Positions 1-11,269 of a DNA stretch of 64,000 nucleotides are shown one piece after another. The position numbers and the translations under genes are program-made. This DNA is from Posidonia oceanica (taxonomy: Eukaryota > Streptophyta > Magnoliopsida > Alismatales > Posidoniaceae): assembly GCA_037176725.1 (NCBI GenBank), contig JAZBRS010000013.1:7319001-7383000 (forward strand), given 5' to 3'. The notes beneath the pieces are model-generated. The model searched no databases. It had not been told where the DNA came from and worked only from the letters and a program-made list of their open reading frames with translations. The first letter of the stretch is position 1, and every line of letters begins with the position of its first letter.

Positions 1-1006
1 TGTTTGTAGTCTATTTTCATTGACATCCATCAACTCTTCTAAGCGAGCTTTGACATTGGTATCATTTGTGAGCCCACGCGCCAAGGTCACCCTAAGCAAA
101 GGAATTTCCACCTCCAATGGTAGGACAGCGTCGGCACCATAAATAAGGGAGTATGGTGTGGAGCCCGTTGGTATTTTGTATGTTGTTCAATATGTCGTGA
201 GAGCCTTGTATACTTTATTATGCCATTCCTTCTTTTTCTCAAGTATTTTGGCGAGTAGGGTACACAATGTCTTGTTGAAGACCTCTGTCAAGCCGTTTGA
301 CGTCAGGTTGTATATGGTGGAGTATTGCCAATTAATTTTGTACTTCTCAGTAAACTTGTAGACTTTATTGTTCTTGAAGTTTGTGCCATTGTTAGATTGG
401 ACTATGTTTGGAACCCCAAATCGATGCACTATGTTGTTGGTGATGAACGTCAAAGTGGCATTGGCTGTTACATTCTTCAAGGGTACGATTTTTGCCCAAC
501 GTGAGAAGTAGTTGATGGTAGACAAGATGTCACGGCAACGTTCGGATGGTGGGAAGATTAGGCCCACCACGTCGGTTCCCCACTTGCAAATGGCCACGAC
601 GATACTGTAGGATGGAGCTTGTTGGGAGCTATGTGGGGTATATTGGCGTGCATCTGACACTTCTTACAATTCTTTGTGTAATCTAAACAATCAATCACCA
701 TTATTGACCAATAGTAGCCTAGGAGGTGCATCTATACTTTCATCTTTAGACTTGCTTGATGTGCACCTACATTTTCCGGGTGTACCTCGTGCATAGCTTT
801 CTTGGCTTCCGATGGAGAGAGGCATTGAAGGTAGGGAGTGCCATCATTTCCTGGTGGAATCCGGTATAGAACATCATCCTTGAAAGTGAAGGAAGGAGCC
901 CATCTTTTCAATTCTATTCTTTTTTCTTAGGTCTCTGGTAGCATCCCTTTCTCAAAGAAGTTGATGAACATCTTTCTCCAATCCTCCTCAAGGGGTGGTT
1001 GGTTTG
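1..1006 (-). pseudogene. Ty3/gypsy integrase fragment, decayed
   Basis: The minus strand encodes part of a gypsy pol polyprotein. It starts near 1006 with the linker before integrase, passes a zinc-binding region (HxxH-type residues near 800, CKKC near 675), the catalytic core (about 190-600), and the conserved stretch PYSLIYGADAVLPLEVEIP near 100-170. Integrase would insert element cDNA into nuclear DNA. Two of the three expected catalytic acidic residues are Asn: INYFSRW where the family has an Asp, and QSNNGTNF where it has SDNG. The Glu in the GLTEVFNK block remains. Several in-frame stops are present, one near 187. The fragment runs off the left edge and is cut on the right by an LTR start at 1007. 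The wording around YGADAVLPLEVE fits the Tat/Athila side of gypsy elements. It is clearly non-functional. Confidence 0.85.
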
Positions 1007-1328
1007 TGTGGACACCCCAGTTTTCATGGTCACGCAATAACAAAGTCCACATAAATCTGGATAGATCAGAACCTTGCTACTTAAGAACCATCATTCATAA
1101 ATCCACCAAAATCCACTTAAAAACACCCTAATCAATCCATGGTCAACTCAGTAAAATTTTGGTCAAAGATTCGGGAAACCAGTGAAAGTAAAACCAAGTC
1201 ATCCAAAGTCAAACCGACATCTGTTTGAGTTTGTCTAGCCCATTTATGACCAAACAGGCTAATCTAGCTCATTTGTGCCTAAGTGGACCCAAAGAAGCCC
1301 AACACTTAGCCATTTTTCCACTCAAGGT
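1007..1328 (+). repeat. Truncated 5' end of a gypsy LTR
   Basis: The sequence begins TGTGGACACCCCAG, matching the start of the other gypsy LTRs here (TGTAGACACCCC or TGCAGACACCCC). It interrupts the integrase fragment. It is cut after about 320 bp by the copia LTR starting at 1329. No coding potential is seen. The assignment rests on the shared LTR start and the A/C-rich, CCTAA-containing tract that follows it. Confidence 0.6.
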
Positions 1329-2496
1329 TGTTGAATCTATAGGCTTCTCTAGAGAGGGGTGAATAGAGAATTTAAATATTTAGCAATATTAACTCAATTT
1401 TAATTACTTTAACCAGGAACAATTATTTGATCATATAATGACTTTCAGAACTTAAGCTAATATATGCAAAGAGAGCGGATGAGAGACAATGATAATGCTC
1501 AAGAATTTATAGTGGTTCGGCTAACCCCGGCCTACTCCACTCGAGAATCCTTCGAGAATTTTCTTAAACTAATACTTACTTGTCTTGACGAACCCTTCAC
1601 CAAGCTCCACTCAAATCCGGAGTTTGTTGCTCCTCACCACCCGAGAAGCACTAAGCCTTTGGTCTTTACAGCAAATTACAACTTGAATCTTTTCTACAAT
1701 CTCTCAAAACACTTTTGGCAATGTGAAAGGATGAGAATGAAGCTCTCTTGCTTAAACAGTGGAAATACTAGTTGGGGAATGCTTGGAAACTTTTCTCATA
1801 AGATGGGAATGAAATGCTTGAGTATTGGATGTTTGTAGGTGAAGATGGGGGTCTATATTTATAGGAAAAAGAGAGGAAAGAGGTGTTTCTAACGTCTATA
1901 ATTTTCCCTCAACGGCTACAAATGGCTAGTAAATCGGCATGTCGAAAATAATTCAATCGGCCGATTAACTACTGTTGAGCAATTTAGTAGAATAAAATAT
2001 GATTTGGTATGTCCAATTGGTTCTCGGTTGTAAACCCTGTATGCCGAGATTTCGGTATACCGAAAATATTCGGTATGCCGAAATGACCCCTGAACCTATT
2101 TCTTATGATATTTTTAAGGGTGTTTACATAGGTTATTGGGTTATTCTATATTCTAAGGTTTTGGGATGTTTGGGAGATTTTCACACATTTCCTAGGTACA
2201 TAAAAAGAACAATTGCATACACAGTATCACAATTTACTTATTTAATTTCTTTTGTCTTGAATGTCGCCTTGATTCCTTCTTGAATTTTTCTTGAGATCTT
2301 CATGATGACTCTTAGATCTTCCTTCACGATATATTTCTTCATCTTTCTTCTTGTATCTTCACTTCAAAGTCCTTTCTCCTTGTTCTTGGATTTTCTTCAA
2401 TTTGTCAAGCTAAATATTTCTCAAAAATCACGTTAGCTCAAATAAAATATTTTGTTATCATCAAAATAATAAATATGAATATGTATATTTTCCACA
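1329..2496 (-). repeat. 3' LTR of a Sire-like Ty1/copia element
   Basis: The LTR is bounded by TGTTGAATC on the left and TTTTCCACA on the right, so on the minus strand it starts TG and ends CA. Its minus-strand 3' end carries CTATTCACCCCTCTCTAG, the motif typical of Sire-type LTR ends. The right boundary abuts a polypurine tract. The length is about 1.17 kb. Palindromic CGGTATACCG-like motifs lie at about 1930-2090. The plus-strand open frame at 1464-1838 lies inside this LTR, resembles no protein I know, and is not treated as a gene. Confidence 0.8.
1853..1863 (-). promoter_or_regulatory. Predicted TATA box in the copia LTR
   Basis: The minus strand reads TATAAATATAG, a good TATA box, about 635 bp inside the LTR from its 5' end. 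This position suits the U3/R boundary of an LTR promoter. It is a motif match only. Confidence 0.5.
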
Positions 2497-2510
2497 ATCT
2501 CCCTCTTTTT
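2497..2510 (-). promoter_or_regulatory. Polypurine tract of the copia element
   Basis: On the minus strand AAAAAGAGGGAGAT directly precedes the 3' LTR, within the context CATCAAAAAGAGGGAG characteristic of Sire elements. It would prime plus-strand DNA synthesis. Confidence 0.75.
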
Positions 2511-3385
2511 GATGATGGCAAAAACATTAAATAATTTGAACATAAGGCTCCCCTTATCTATGAGGAAGGGGTTAAAAAATTTAATGTGATATTAATTCTC
2601 CCCCTATAACTAAGCATGGGATTAAATGATGATCAAATAGGTAATACTCCCCCTATCATTTATAATTAAGTAGATTAAGTGCCAAATTAATACTATCTCC
2701 CCCTTTTTTGTCATAAGCAAAAAGATATCAATAATATCACAATAATGGTTAAAGTGAAGATGGTTCAATAATCTTCAAAAATTCTTTCAAATTTTTTTAC
2801 AACAAACATATGCAAGGATGAGTCTTATAAAGAATCAAGATAACTTAAATTAAAAGAATCAAATGTGAAACCAATTTAAAATCAAAATGTCTTTTGTTAG
2901 ATTTTTCGGTAGACTGAAAAATTTCGGTTGACCGACATCTGGAGATCAGAGTTTTAAGCATAATTTTAGGATATTTGATGATTTCAAGTGAAATTTGAGT
3001 GATGTCATAAAAATTAATCTTCTAAATCATGCACATCTCCTTTTGACTTAGATTTTAGTGATTCAAGTATGGAGAGTTAGCAGTAATTTTGGATAAACAC
3101 ACATAAATATTTGATACCATAAGAATATCATGTGAGAGTAACACACTTAAATATTTGATATTTTGCAAGTTTTAAAAAACCAATGTATGAGCAAAAATTC
3201 AAGTTTCAAACACCATAGACAATTGATTTTACCATAACTATATGAGCCACACATAGATAAAATTCAAACACATTCTCATAGCATACAAACATGGACTTAA
3301 AGTAGCGTACACCATAGATTTAAGTTTCACAAACAACAACATTTTACAACCAATTAAAATCTCATGATTTCTAATCTATCCCATC
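2511..3385 (-). other. Copia 3' untranslated region
   Basis: AT-rich sequence lies between the extra ORF and the 3' LTR. It contains further CCCCCT(T)n runs (near 2598, 2650 and 2697), which are degenerate repeats of the polypurine-tract motif, and a TCGGT/ACCGA palindrome near 2910-2936. No coding region is supported. Confidence 0.55.
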
Positions 3386-4560
3386 CTAGTCCTCAGATGG
3401 AAGTGGAGGCGGCTGATAACTTTGGAGATATTTCATGATTTCATTATGATATGACTCCATTTTCTCCCAAGTTTGCTCAACTTGTTGATCCAAGTGGATG
3501 ACGTAAGAATCAAATCAAGATGTAAGTGAGTTGAAGTCTTTAGTGAACTTATTTCTCCAATTACAAGATTCCATGTAAATCTCCTCTTGCCGAAGTTGGA
3601 TACTTGAAATTTGAGCTCGAAGATTTTCAATCTGCTCCTTATTGTGCTAGTCTTCTTCTTCTTCTAAGCTTTCCTCATTTTCTTCTTCTTCCATTGGTAC
3701 ACCAGAAGATGACGCTTTGGAGGACTTTATGTTCTTGAGAGCTTTGGCTCATTCCAGGGCTTGTTCCATTTTCTCTATAGAAGCTAAATCTAAGTTTTTG
3801 GTTTTGATTAGAAGTGAGGGTTCATTAGAAAGTGGGATGTCATAATGCTCCTAAAGGCTAGTGAGTGAAGGACCATAGAACAGTTTGGTCTTGAGATGTT
3901 CCATACAATGAATCATGGCACAAGACCAATTTACAGGGATTTTCTTGGTTATGGCATAAATGGCTTTGCAGGATAACTCACTAAGCTCATCATTATGGCC
4001 TTTCTTTTGAATGAGATTGGGCACCACAATGTAAGCTATGATCCTAGCTGGTTTGGTTAATTGATTTAATTTATTCAGTTTGAAGAGGGCCCTTTTTTTG
4101 TGCTAATTGCCTTGTTTACATTTTGATATGAACATCCTAATTCCTCAAATGTCAGAGTTATATCTATACTAGTACTGGGAATTTTAAGGACGTGACCAAG
4201 AAGTGATTCATCAAATGGTAAGTTGGTGCCTAAAATATATGATTCTCCAACAAACTTGGAAATTCCTAGGTTTGCATAAAAATGTGATAGTAGGTGAGGG
4301 TAATAGCTATTTTCAGTGATTGTTGAGAGGAATGGAACAAGCATTTGAACATGAAAAAGAGCCACTAGTTCACTAAGTTGGGAGAAGACTACCTTCCTCC
4401 CGGTTAGCACTTCTCGATTTGCAAATTTCTCTCGATGTGTTTTCTCTGCCATTTCATCCAAGAAGTAGAGCCTTTTGTCTTCATGGGATGGATCTTGCGA
4501 AGAAGAGACTAGAGCTTGCTTCCTTTTGCCTTTCATTGCTTTCATGTTCTTCGGAGCCAT
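3386..4560 (-). pseudogene. Extra 3' ORF of the Sire-like copia element
   Basis: The ORF starts at the Met at 4560 (MAPKNMKAMKGKRKQ) and would encode about 390 residues. The N-terminal half (about residues 50-150) resembles the plant 'putative plant transposon protein' family found in Sire and related elements. Landmarks are RKVVFSQL, FYANLG and LLGHVLKIPS. The C-terminal part is acidic (MEEEENEESLEEEED) and then coiled-coil-like. The first frame stops at 4075. The homologous reading continues in another frame from an A7 run just upstream, so a one-base change in that run broke it. Further in-frame stops follow, and the frame ends at a TAG at 3386. It sits downstream of pol, where Sire elements carry an env-like ORF. 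Function is unknown, and no clear signal peptide or fusion peptide is visible. Confidence 0.65.
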
Positions 4561-5052
4561 TGATGATTCAGACCTTGATTTGAAGTTTTCAAGGGAGGGG
4601 GTGGAGAAAAGGGAAAATGTAGCCTTGGCGCTGACGAGAGGAGGGAGAAATGAGAGCTTGAGGTTGGAAATGGCAAGCAGATCAAAGGGTTTCGCCAGAA
4701 GAGTGAGGAGGGGGACGAGAGAGTTGAGATCCGTAGGTGAATGGGAGAAAGAAGAGGAATAATACCCTTTTTAATCTTAGGGCACATACGGTTTATAACG
4801 CTCTAATCGGTTAAATCGGTAAACCGAAATATTTTCGGTATGCCATTTTACTTGTATCAGGACTTTAAACTGAGAACACATTCGGTCGTCCAGATAGAAA
4901 ATGGTAGACCGAATAGTGAGGACAGAGCATCTGTCCGAGAATGTATCCGGTCGATCGAAATATGTTCGGTGGACCGAAAAGTCTACAGGTAAATACCTTG
5001 TTAGACAATTCGGTAGACCGAAAAATTTTAGAGTACCGAAACATATAAATTT
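4561..5052 (-). other. Copia spacer between pol and the 3' ORF
   Basis: This noncoding stretch is rich in imperfect palindromes built from CGGT...ACCG, for example near 4815-4845, 4882-4910, 4950-4980 and 5010-5040. The open frames here are short and overlap on both strands, as expected of palindromic DNA. Confidence 0.5.
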
Positions 5053-6979
5053 TCAATTTATATCATCCAATGTGCAAATTCCTAAATTTCTTCTGATTTT
5101 ACCAAATTGTTGTTCATCTAATGGTTTTGTAAATATGTCTGCTAATTGACCTTTTGTTGAAATAAATTCTAGTTTTATGTCATTTTTTAATACATGGTCT
5201 CTGAGAAAATGATGTCTAACTTCAATGTGTTTAGTTCTAGAGTGATGAATAGGATTTTTAGACAAGTTTATGGCACTAGAGTTGTCACATAAAATAGTAG
5301 TAGTTGTGAATGAAAGATCGAAATCTTTAAGAGTTTGTCTCATCCACAAGACTTGGGCACAACAACACCCGACTGCAATATATTCAGCCACGGTGGTAGA
5401 GAGAGCAACACTATTTTATTTCTTACTAAACCAAGATACTAATGAGTGTTCCAAAAATTGACAGGTTCCACTAGTGCCTTTTCTATCCGTTTTGCATCTG
5501 ATGAAATTGACATCACTATAGGCTATTAGGTCTAGGGTTGCACTTTTAGAGTAAAAGAGGCCATAGTCCTTAGATCCTTGTAAATATCTAAAGATTCTTT
5601 TGACAACAATTAAATGTGATTCTCTAGGAGAGGCTTGGAATCTAGTACAAATACATACACTAAACATAATGTCTGGTCTACTAGCTATTAGATAAAGGAA
5701 AGATCCGATCATTCCTCTATATCATTTTTGATCAACTTTTATTCAATTTTCATCCTTATCTAGTTTAGTTGAGGTACTCATTGGAGTCTTTAAAATTTTA
5801 GAATTTTTCATTCCAAATCTTTTTAATAAATCCTTAGTGTATTTTCCCTAATTAATAAATATTCCTTCTTTCATTTGTTTTATTTGAAACCCAAGAAAGG
5901 ATGTCAATTCTCCCATCATACTCATCTCAAATTCTTTTTAAATAACCTTTGCAAATTCTTGACATAGATTTTCATTTGTGGATTCAAAAATAATATCATC
6001 GACATATATTTGGACTAAGAGTATATCATTGTTCAATTTCTTTATAAATAATGTAGTGTCAACTAGACCAATAGTAAATTCATTTTCATTTAAAAACATC
6101 TTTAACCTATCATACCATGCCCTAGGTGCTTGTTTTAATCCATATAAAGCCTTTTTAAGCCTAAAAACATGATCCGGATGTATTTCACTTTCAAAACCTA
6201 GGGGTTGCTTAACATATACTTCTTCCTCAATAATGCCATTTAAGAATGCACTTTTAACATCCATTTGGAAAAGCTTAAAATCCATATAGCTAGCATAAAC
6301 TAAAAGCATTCTAATTGATTCCAACCAAGCAATAAGAGCATATGTCTCATCAAAATCAATTCCTTCTTCTTGGTTATATCCTTGGGCTACTAATCTAGCC
6401 TTATTTCAAACGACATTTCTGGATTCATCTAACTTATTTCTCAAAGTCCATTTAGTACCTATAATGGGATGATCTTTTGGTTTAGGAACTAATTCCCAAA
6501 CATCATTTCTTCTAAATTGATTTAATTCTTCATGCATGACATTCATCCAAAAATCATCACTACATGCTTCATTAACATTCTTAGATTCAATAGAGGATAA
6601 AAAAGCATAAGTAGCACATTCATGATCTAGATTGGATCGTGTAAGTACTTCTTTGGATACTTCACCAATGATGAGTTCCTTGGGATGTCCCGACACATAT
6701 TGCCATTCTTTAGGATTATTCTCAGGCTCTATCTTATCTTGAGTATTTACTTCATTATTTGAGTTGTCAAAATTATTTTCATTTTCATCTATATTTACAA
6801 CATTTTTAGTGATATATTCATCAAAATTTACATGTAAAGATTCTTCAATAGTAAGTGTTCTTTTATTGTATATTCTATATGCCTTGCTTCTTGTTGAATA
6901 TCCAAGAAAAATTCCTTCATCTGATTTAGAATCAAATTTGTCCCAAACATTTTTAGTGTTCAAAATAAAATACTTGCAT
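5053..6979 (-). pseudogene. Ty1/copia pol fragment (integrase end, RT, RNase H)
   Basis: One minus-strand frame carries, in order, the integrase C-terminal end (FDSKSDEGIFLGYS, about 6900), the RT start (WELVPKPKDHPIIGTKW), the RT palm (FQMDVKSAFLNG, KALYGLKQAPRAWYDRL, and VQIYVDDIIF near 6000), and copia RNase H (SRPDIMFSV, then MAEYIAVG, IHHSRTKHIEVRHHFLRD and ADIFTKPL). It ends at a stop at 5053. The YVDD catalytic pair is intact. At least four in-frame stops interrupt it (just upstream of 5391, 5712, 6324 and 6963). Gag, protease and most of integrase are absent because the CACTA end at 6980 cuts the ORF. The sequence and the 3' ORF fit the Sire lineage. Confidence 0.9.
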
Positions 6980-7822
6980 CACTACCAGAAAAACAAGATT
7001 TTGCGAGGACATATGTCCTCGCCGAGTCCTCGAAGATTCCTCGCTAGGTCCTCGTAATCGACTTTTACGAGGACATTGCGAGGACTACCTATCCTCGGCA
7101 AAAAATAAGTCGTTAAATCGATATTGCGAGAACATTTCCTCGCAATGTGCTCGGGAAATCATAGCGTGGCAATTGCGAGGAATGAATTCCTCGCAAATTC
7201 CTCGCTATATCATCGATATCTCCTAGCAATATGCTTGCTAAGTGCTCGCTAAATATCAAACAAGTCTGCCATCGTTCCAGAAATATCACGGAAAATAGCG
7301 AGGAAATGTCATCGTTATTCCTGGATCAGACGACTGTATTAGCGAGCATTCTGCGAGGACGTATCCTCGCAATGTCCTCGCTAAATCTGGGTAGTAAAAA
7401 AAAAAAACAATATCATCATTGATTAAGATTAATATACCTGCTAAAATGACATTCAAATGCATTCACAAATATATTAAATTACACATACATTACACATCCA
7501 CAAATTTTATAAAATAAGTATCAATTAATATTACAACTTAAGGTTTTACATATCCATTTGTTCACAACAATGATGATAATACAACACTGAAATGATATAA
7601 CGCAAGTGACTCGATATAATACAAGTCAAAACTTGGTAATACAAATCATTTTCTTCTTCTACCAACTTGCTTTCCTTTACCTTTTGAGGAATATGCATGA
7701 ATGGAACGACGATCACGTGTATACTCCTCGTAATTATCCTCGTCGTCACTCGACAAATCAACTTCCTGCTCGTCCGTGTATCTTCTTATTATAAAAAACA
7801 AACTTACAATATGTCATGATGG
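6980..7822 (-). mobile_element. End of a CACTA (En/Spm) DNA transposon
   Basis: The terminus CACTACCAGAAAAACAAG is the classic CACTA terminal inverted repeat. Inside it, from 7003 to about 7390, lie many copies of GCGAGGAC/GTCCTCGC in both orientations, as expected of subterminal transposase-binding repeats. One forms a perfect 20-bp palindrome at 7003-7022. The 3-bp target duplication would be CAT (6977-6979). The other terminus is not in the window because element A's LTR starts at 7823. A short coding remnant near this end is annotated separately. Confidence 0.85.
7646..7789 (-). CDS. C-terminal remnant of a CACTA-encoded protein
   Basis: A minus-strand frame of 47 residues ends at a TGA at 7646. 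It is acidic (EVDLSSDDEDNYEEY) and then strongly basic at the end (KGKGKQVGRRRK), a composition often seen at the C-terminus of CACTA proteins or their nuclear-localisation tails. It lies about 670 bp inside the terminus and points toward it, as the last exon of an En/Spm gene would. The upstream part is lost to the LTR at 7823. Identity beyond 'CACTA-associated' is uncertain. Confidence 0.4.
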   Translation of the reverse strand: MRRYTDEQEVDLSSDDEDNYEEYTRDRRSIHAYSSKGKGKQVGRRRK

Positions 7823-10168
7823 TGTAGATATCCCGATTTCACGCCATTCGTCGATGGATTTCATCCAGAGGTGCTTGCTCGGATCGCGGTATGGCAGACC
7901 CCACCATTTCACCAAACCAACCTGAAACCTTCAGAACCTCACCAAAACCTTCACACCACTAGCCTTCACAAGCCCAAGCCCTCTGGTGGTCCAAGACCTA
8001 AGGAAACGGGCCCAAAATCCACTGCAACAGGCCCTGTCTAGTCGGATTGCGGATTGCAACCTTGGGTAACTCTCGCATATTCCATTTGCGGTTCCCCTAG
8101 GTCAGAAGCTATTGCAGGCCGATCTAGCTCGTTGTGCACTTGCCACGGCTGATCTTCGCTTGGATCTTGGTGCACCTCCTTGGACACCCCGAACACCAGG
8201 CTCGCCCTAGGAACCAAATCACCCATCGATCCCACCCATTTGACCACCCAACCGACCGTTTGAACTCCAGCCCGCGCATGCCTCTGTGTGCAGTACTTGG
8301 CGTGGCTGTGCACTGTACCGACTCGCTTTCAGCGCTTCGCATGGCCTGCCTCCACCCACGCCCTGCCATACCCTGCAGCCTCACCCGACACGCCACCGGT
8401 AGCCTCCTCAATCCTTTGTGCAGGCGTTTCCAGAGGAGAAAAAGGGGGGAAAAGCCATTCGAACCCAACACATTGGCACCTCTCGGCCATTCACTTCCCC
8501 CGGGGACCGAACACAGCAACACACATAGCCTTCCTCTCGGGCAACCAGCCATCCAGCACCCACACCTCCTTGGTCGACCCTCGCTCTCGCATCCTGGAAC
8601 TAGCACCAGCAACCTTGAGCCTCCGCAAGCCTAGCCCAGCCACCGCCGGACCCCCGCAGCCACTACTCCATGAGTCACTGCCGGCCAGCTGAAACAGGCC
8701 ACAGCGAGCCTCCAACCTCCTAGGCGTCACCCGAACAACCATCGAGCATTTGCAAACACAACCCGAGCCTGTCGTGCCTCCACCGCTGCGTCTAGCACCA
8801 CTGCCACCTGAAGCATGCCCGCCATGAGCAACGGGCATCGGGAGGCATGTCCGCGCATCGACAAAGGCAGGTAGCTCCTTCCCGAGCCTCGTAGTTGCCC
8901 CCTCTTGCTTTATCACCATTTAATTGCGTGAATTGTTACTGGTTTTGCTGAGTTTTCCATCGCCGGCTTCTATTTTTCTCCAGTGATGGGTTCACCGGCC
9001 GTGTGAGGCCGTTGGCCATTGAGCACGATCGGGGAACTGCCACCACTGCTGCATTGAATTCCCCTCTCTTTTCTCGACCTTCCCCAACCTTCACAGAGCG
9101 CCGTAGCTACGTCCCTTGCCCTGCCGACCCTCCTCAGGACCTGTGGACACACATGCCTCTGGCAGTGAAAGGTGGAGGTGGGAGAGAAGATCTGGACACG
9201 GATTTCATATTTTGATTGCATGATTTCAATCTCTGATATGCCCTATTGCTTTTCTCGTTGATCCATGCATGCTTTGAATCGCTTTCGATCATGGATTTGG
9301 CATCGAAAGTCCTCTGTCTGGACTGACGAACCTGGACCGTGGGTAGCCCTTGCAGTAACCTCTCACGATTCGACAGTTCCAGGTCAGACTTTGAGCCAAG
9401 TTTGTGTTCGATCCATGCATCCTTTCCACGCACTAACTGTATGGTTTTATTCCTGGATATGCCCTTTTGATTTCCCGATCATTACTCGCATGTTTTACAT
9501 CACCTGCATTGTGTTTTGTCGGTGTTGAAGTCCGACGTCTGAACTGCTGAACGACTCCTGCGGGAAGCTCTTGCGGGTAACCCCTGTGGTTTTGTCAGTA
9601 ACAGACAGACCTAGTTTTAAGTTTTACTTGGCTTTTCCTTTGGTTTATCGACATCCGACATTGATTTCCTAGCATGTTTATGAACTCATCATGCATCATG
9701 GCACCCATTATCATGTCATTTACCCCTAATTTAAGGCATTCATCATACTTTCAAAGCATGGCATCACCGCCCTCGGGCAAACATTAACCGGCATTCAATT
9801 GCCGACATCCCCACGCATGCGAGCGAAAAGCCTAGAAAGACCGATTCCGGACGTATGAGGGTGCCTAACCCCTTTCCCATGCGTAACAGGAGTTCTTACC
9901 TTTTCCCTATCCCACAATGACCATTGTGCCTCATCCATTGGCACGAGTCACGCATTTTTAGCATTTGCATGCATTTTCACACTCTCCTCGATTTTCCTTG
10001 TCTTCCGACTTAATAGACTAGGTGGTGACTTTCTTTTTCTTATCCTTTTGTTTTCTTTGCCTTCTTCCGGTGTTTTCGAGTCGAGTTTCCCTCCTCAGAT
10101 CCACCATTCATCCGTGACCCTCTGTCAATCGGTGCATGCCAGCGCTCCGACGCCATCGGGGATGGTCA
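7823..10168 (+). repeat. LTR of element A (Tat-type gypsy)
   Basis: The LTR starts TGTAGATATCCCG. Shared LTR landmarks follow: a CCTGAAACCT/CCAAAACC tract near 7905, a GC-rich middle, the block AGAAAGACCGATTCC (about 9835) with GGTGCCTAACCCC, and the pseudo-primer motif TAGACTAGGTGGTGAC near 10012. A tRNA-Arg primer site follows at 10178. The exact 3' end is uncertain (10168-10177). The many overlapping open frames at 8000-9000 are GC-rich composition artefacts. As the only LTR of A still attached, it marks A as a plus-strand element. Confidence 0.75.
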
Positions 10169-10177
10169 TACGGATAG

Positions 10178-10195
10178 TGGCGATTCCACTGGGGA
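10178..10195 (+). promoter_or_regulatory. Primer binding site, tRNA-Arg type (element A)
   Basis: TGGCGATTCCACTGGGGA matches the complement of the plant tRNA-Arg 3' end (expected TGGCGACTCCGCTGGGGA) with two differences. It fixes the 5' LTR end and the orientation of element A. Confidence 0.8.
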
Positions 10196-11269
10196 TGCAA
10201 GACTCTGGCTTTCGCTTTGGCTTTTCGCTTGCATGGATTTTGCATTTTTGCTTGCCTTTATGCTTATGCATGCTTTATTTCTTACTCAATGCCATGCTTA
10301 TATGCCTTATGAGTGGTGAATGCTTATTTGCACACATATGCTATGCCACCTCACTTGCACACGCCATGCTATACATATCTTTTGATGTGATGAATGTTTC
10401 CTTTCTTCACCATCATGCACACAACACTTGCACATGCCATGCACATGCCTTTTGCTTGATGTGTGATTGATCGCATGCCATGATTTGATGTCTCTTTCCC
10501 ATTTTGCATATGCCATGCCTAGGATATTAGAGACGTACTTGCTTCCCCTTTGGCTTAATTTAAAAGCTGCAAATAAAGCCAAACAATAACACCTAAGCAC
10601 AATTAGAGCCAAACTTGCAATCTTCCCCTTTGGCTAAACAAAATGCAAGTAAAACACATTAAAGCATATCTACATGATTGAGCATTCTAGAAGCATGCAT
10701 CTTCTCCTCTCTAAGTCCACCTACCAGTCTGAGAAGGGCAGTCCCGGTCTCTTGTTCCATTGCTTTGGTGTGGGGCGAGTTGGTCAGCTTGTCCCCCCTT
10801 GTCCGGGGTCGCGTCGGTGCTAGTAGAGGGTACAACCCATGCTTTGGCAGGGTCAAGGTTCCTAACGCACCACCTGTCACTACCTGAGTTTTGGTCAGGA
10901 CTTAGATGGGGACCTACTTTCCGCCTGAGTCAATAAATCCATACCCATGTGAGCTTGTATGAGTACACAGCCTACTCAGGACATACATGGTGAGAGAGCA
11001 CATACTAGGACTTTCATTTGCATGTGTGCCATTCATGCCACCGTAACAACTTGCATTACGTCCCTGTCCAAGTCCTGACCTGATTTTGTTTTGCCTGTTT
11101 GCAGGTAGGTGCGAGGTCCTCAGCCGGAGCTCAAGCGTCTCTGTCACGGGCAGCTCCCTGTGGTCACCCTCTCTTTCCGAGTTGTTCATCGCCTTTGACG
11201 ATAGCTCATCCTAGGACTCGTGCGTCCTCTTTTTGCCGCAGTCCTATCCTTACCCGCTCGCGGTCGGCC
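10196..11269 (+). other. Leader (5' UTR) of element A
   Basis: About 1.07 kb of noncoding leader, rich in TGCATGC-like words. A block at about 10720-10870 (CTTGTCCCCCCTTGTCCGG and TACAACCCATGCTTTGG) is shared with the leader of element B at about 39170-39290. A branch-point-like CTGAC, a pyrimidine-rich tract and TTTGCAG end at 11104, resembling a 3' splice site, about 165 nt before the gag start. Confidence 0.6.

Noticed and set aside
1464..1838. Plus-strand 124-residue open frame
   Set aside because: It lies wholly in the copia LTR, opposite to the element's sense, and carries no recognisable domain.
8038..9221. Many overlapping open frames on both strands
   Set aside because: GC-rich LTR sequence of element A; frames on all strands and low-complexity translations indicate a compositional effect.
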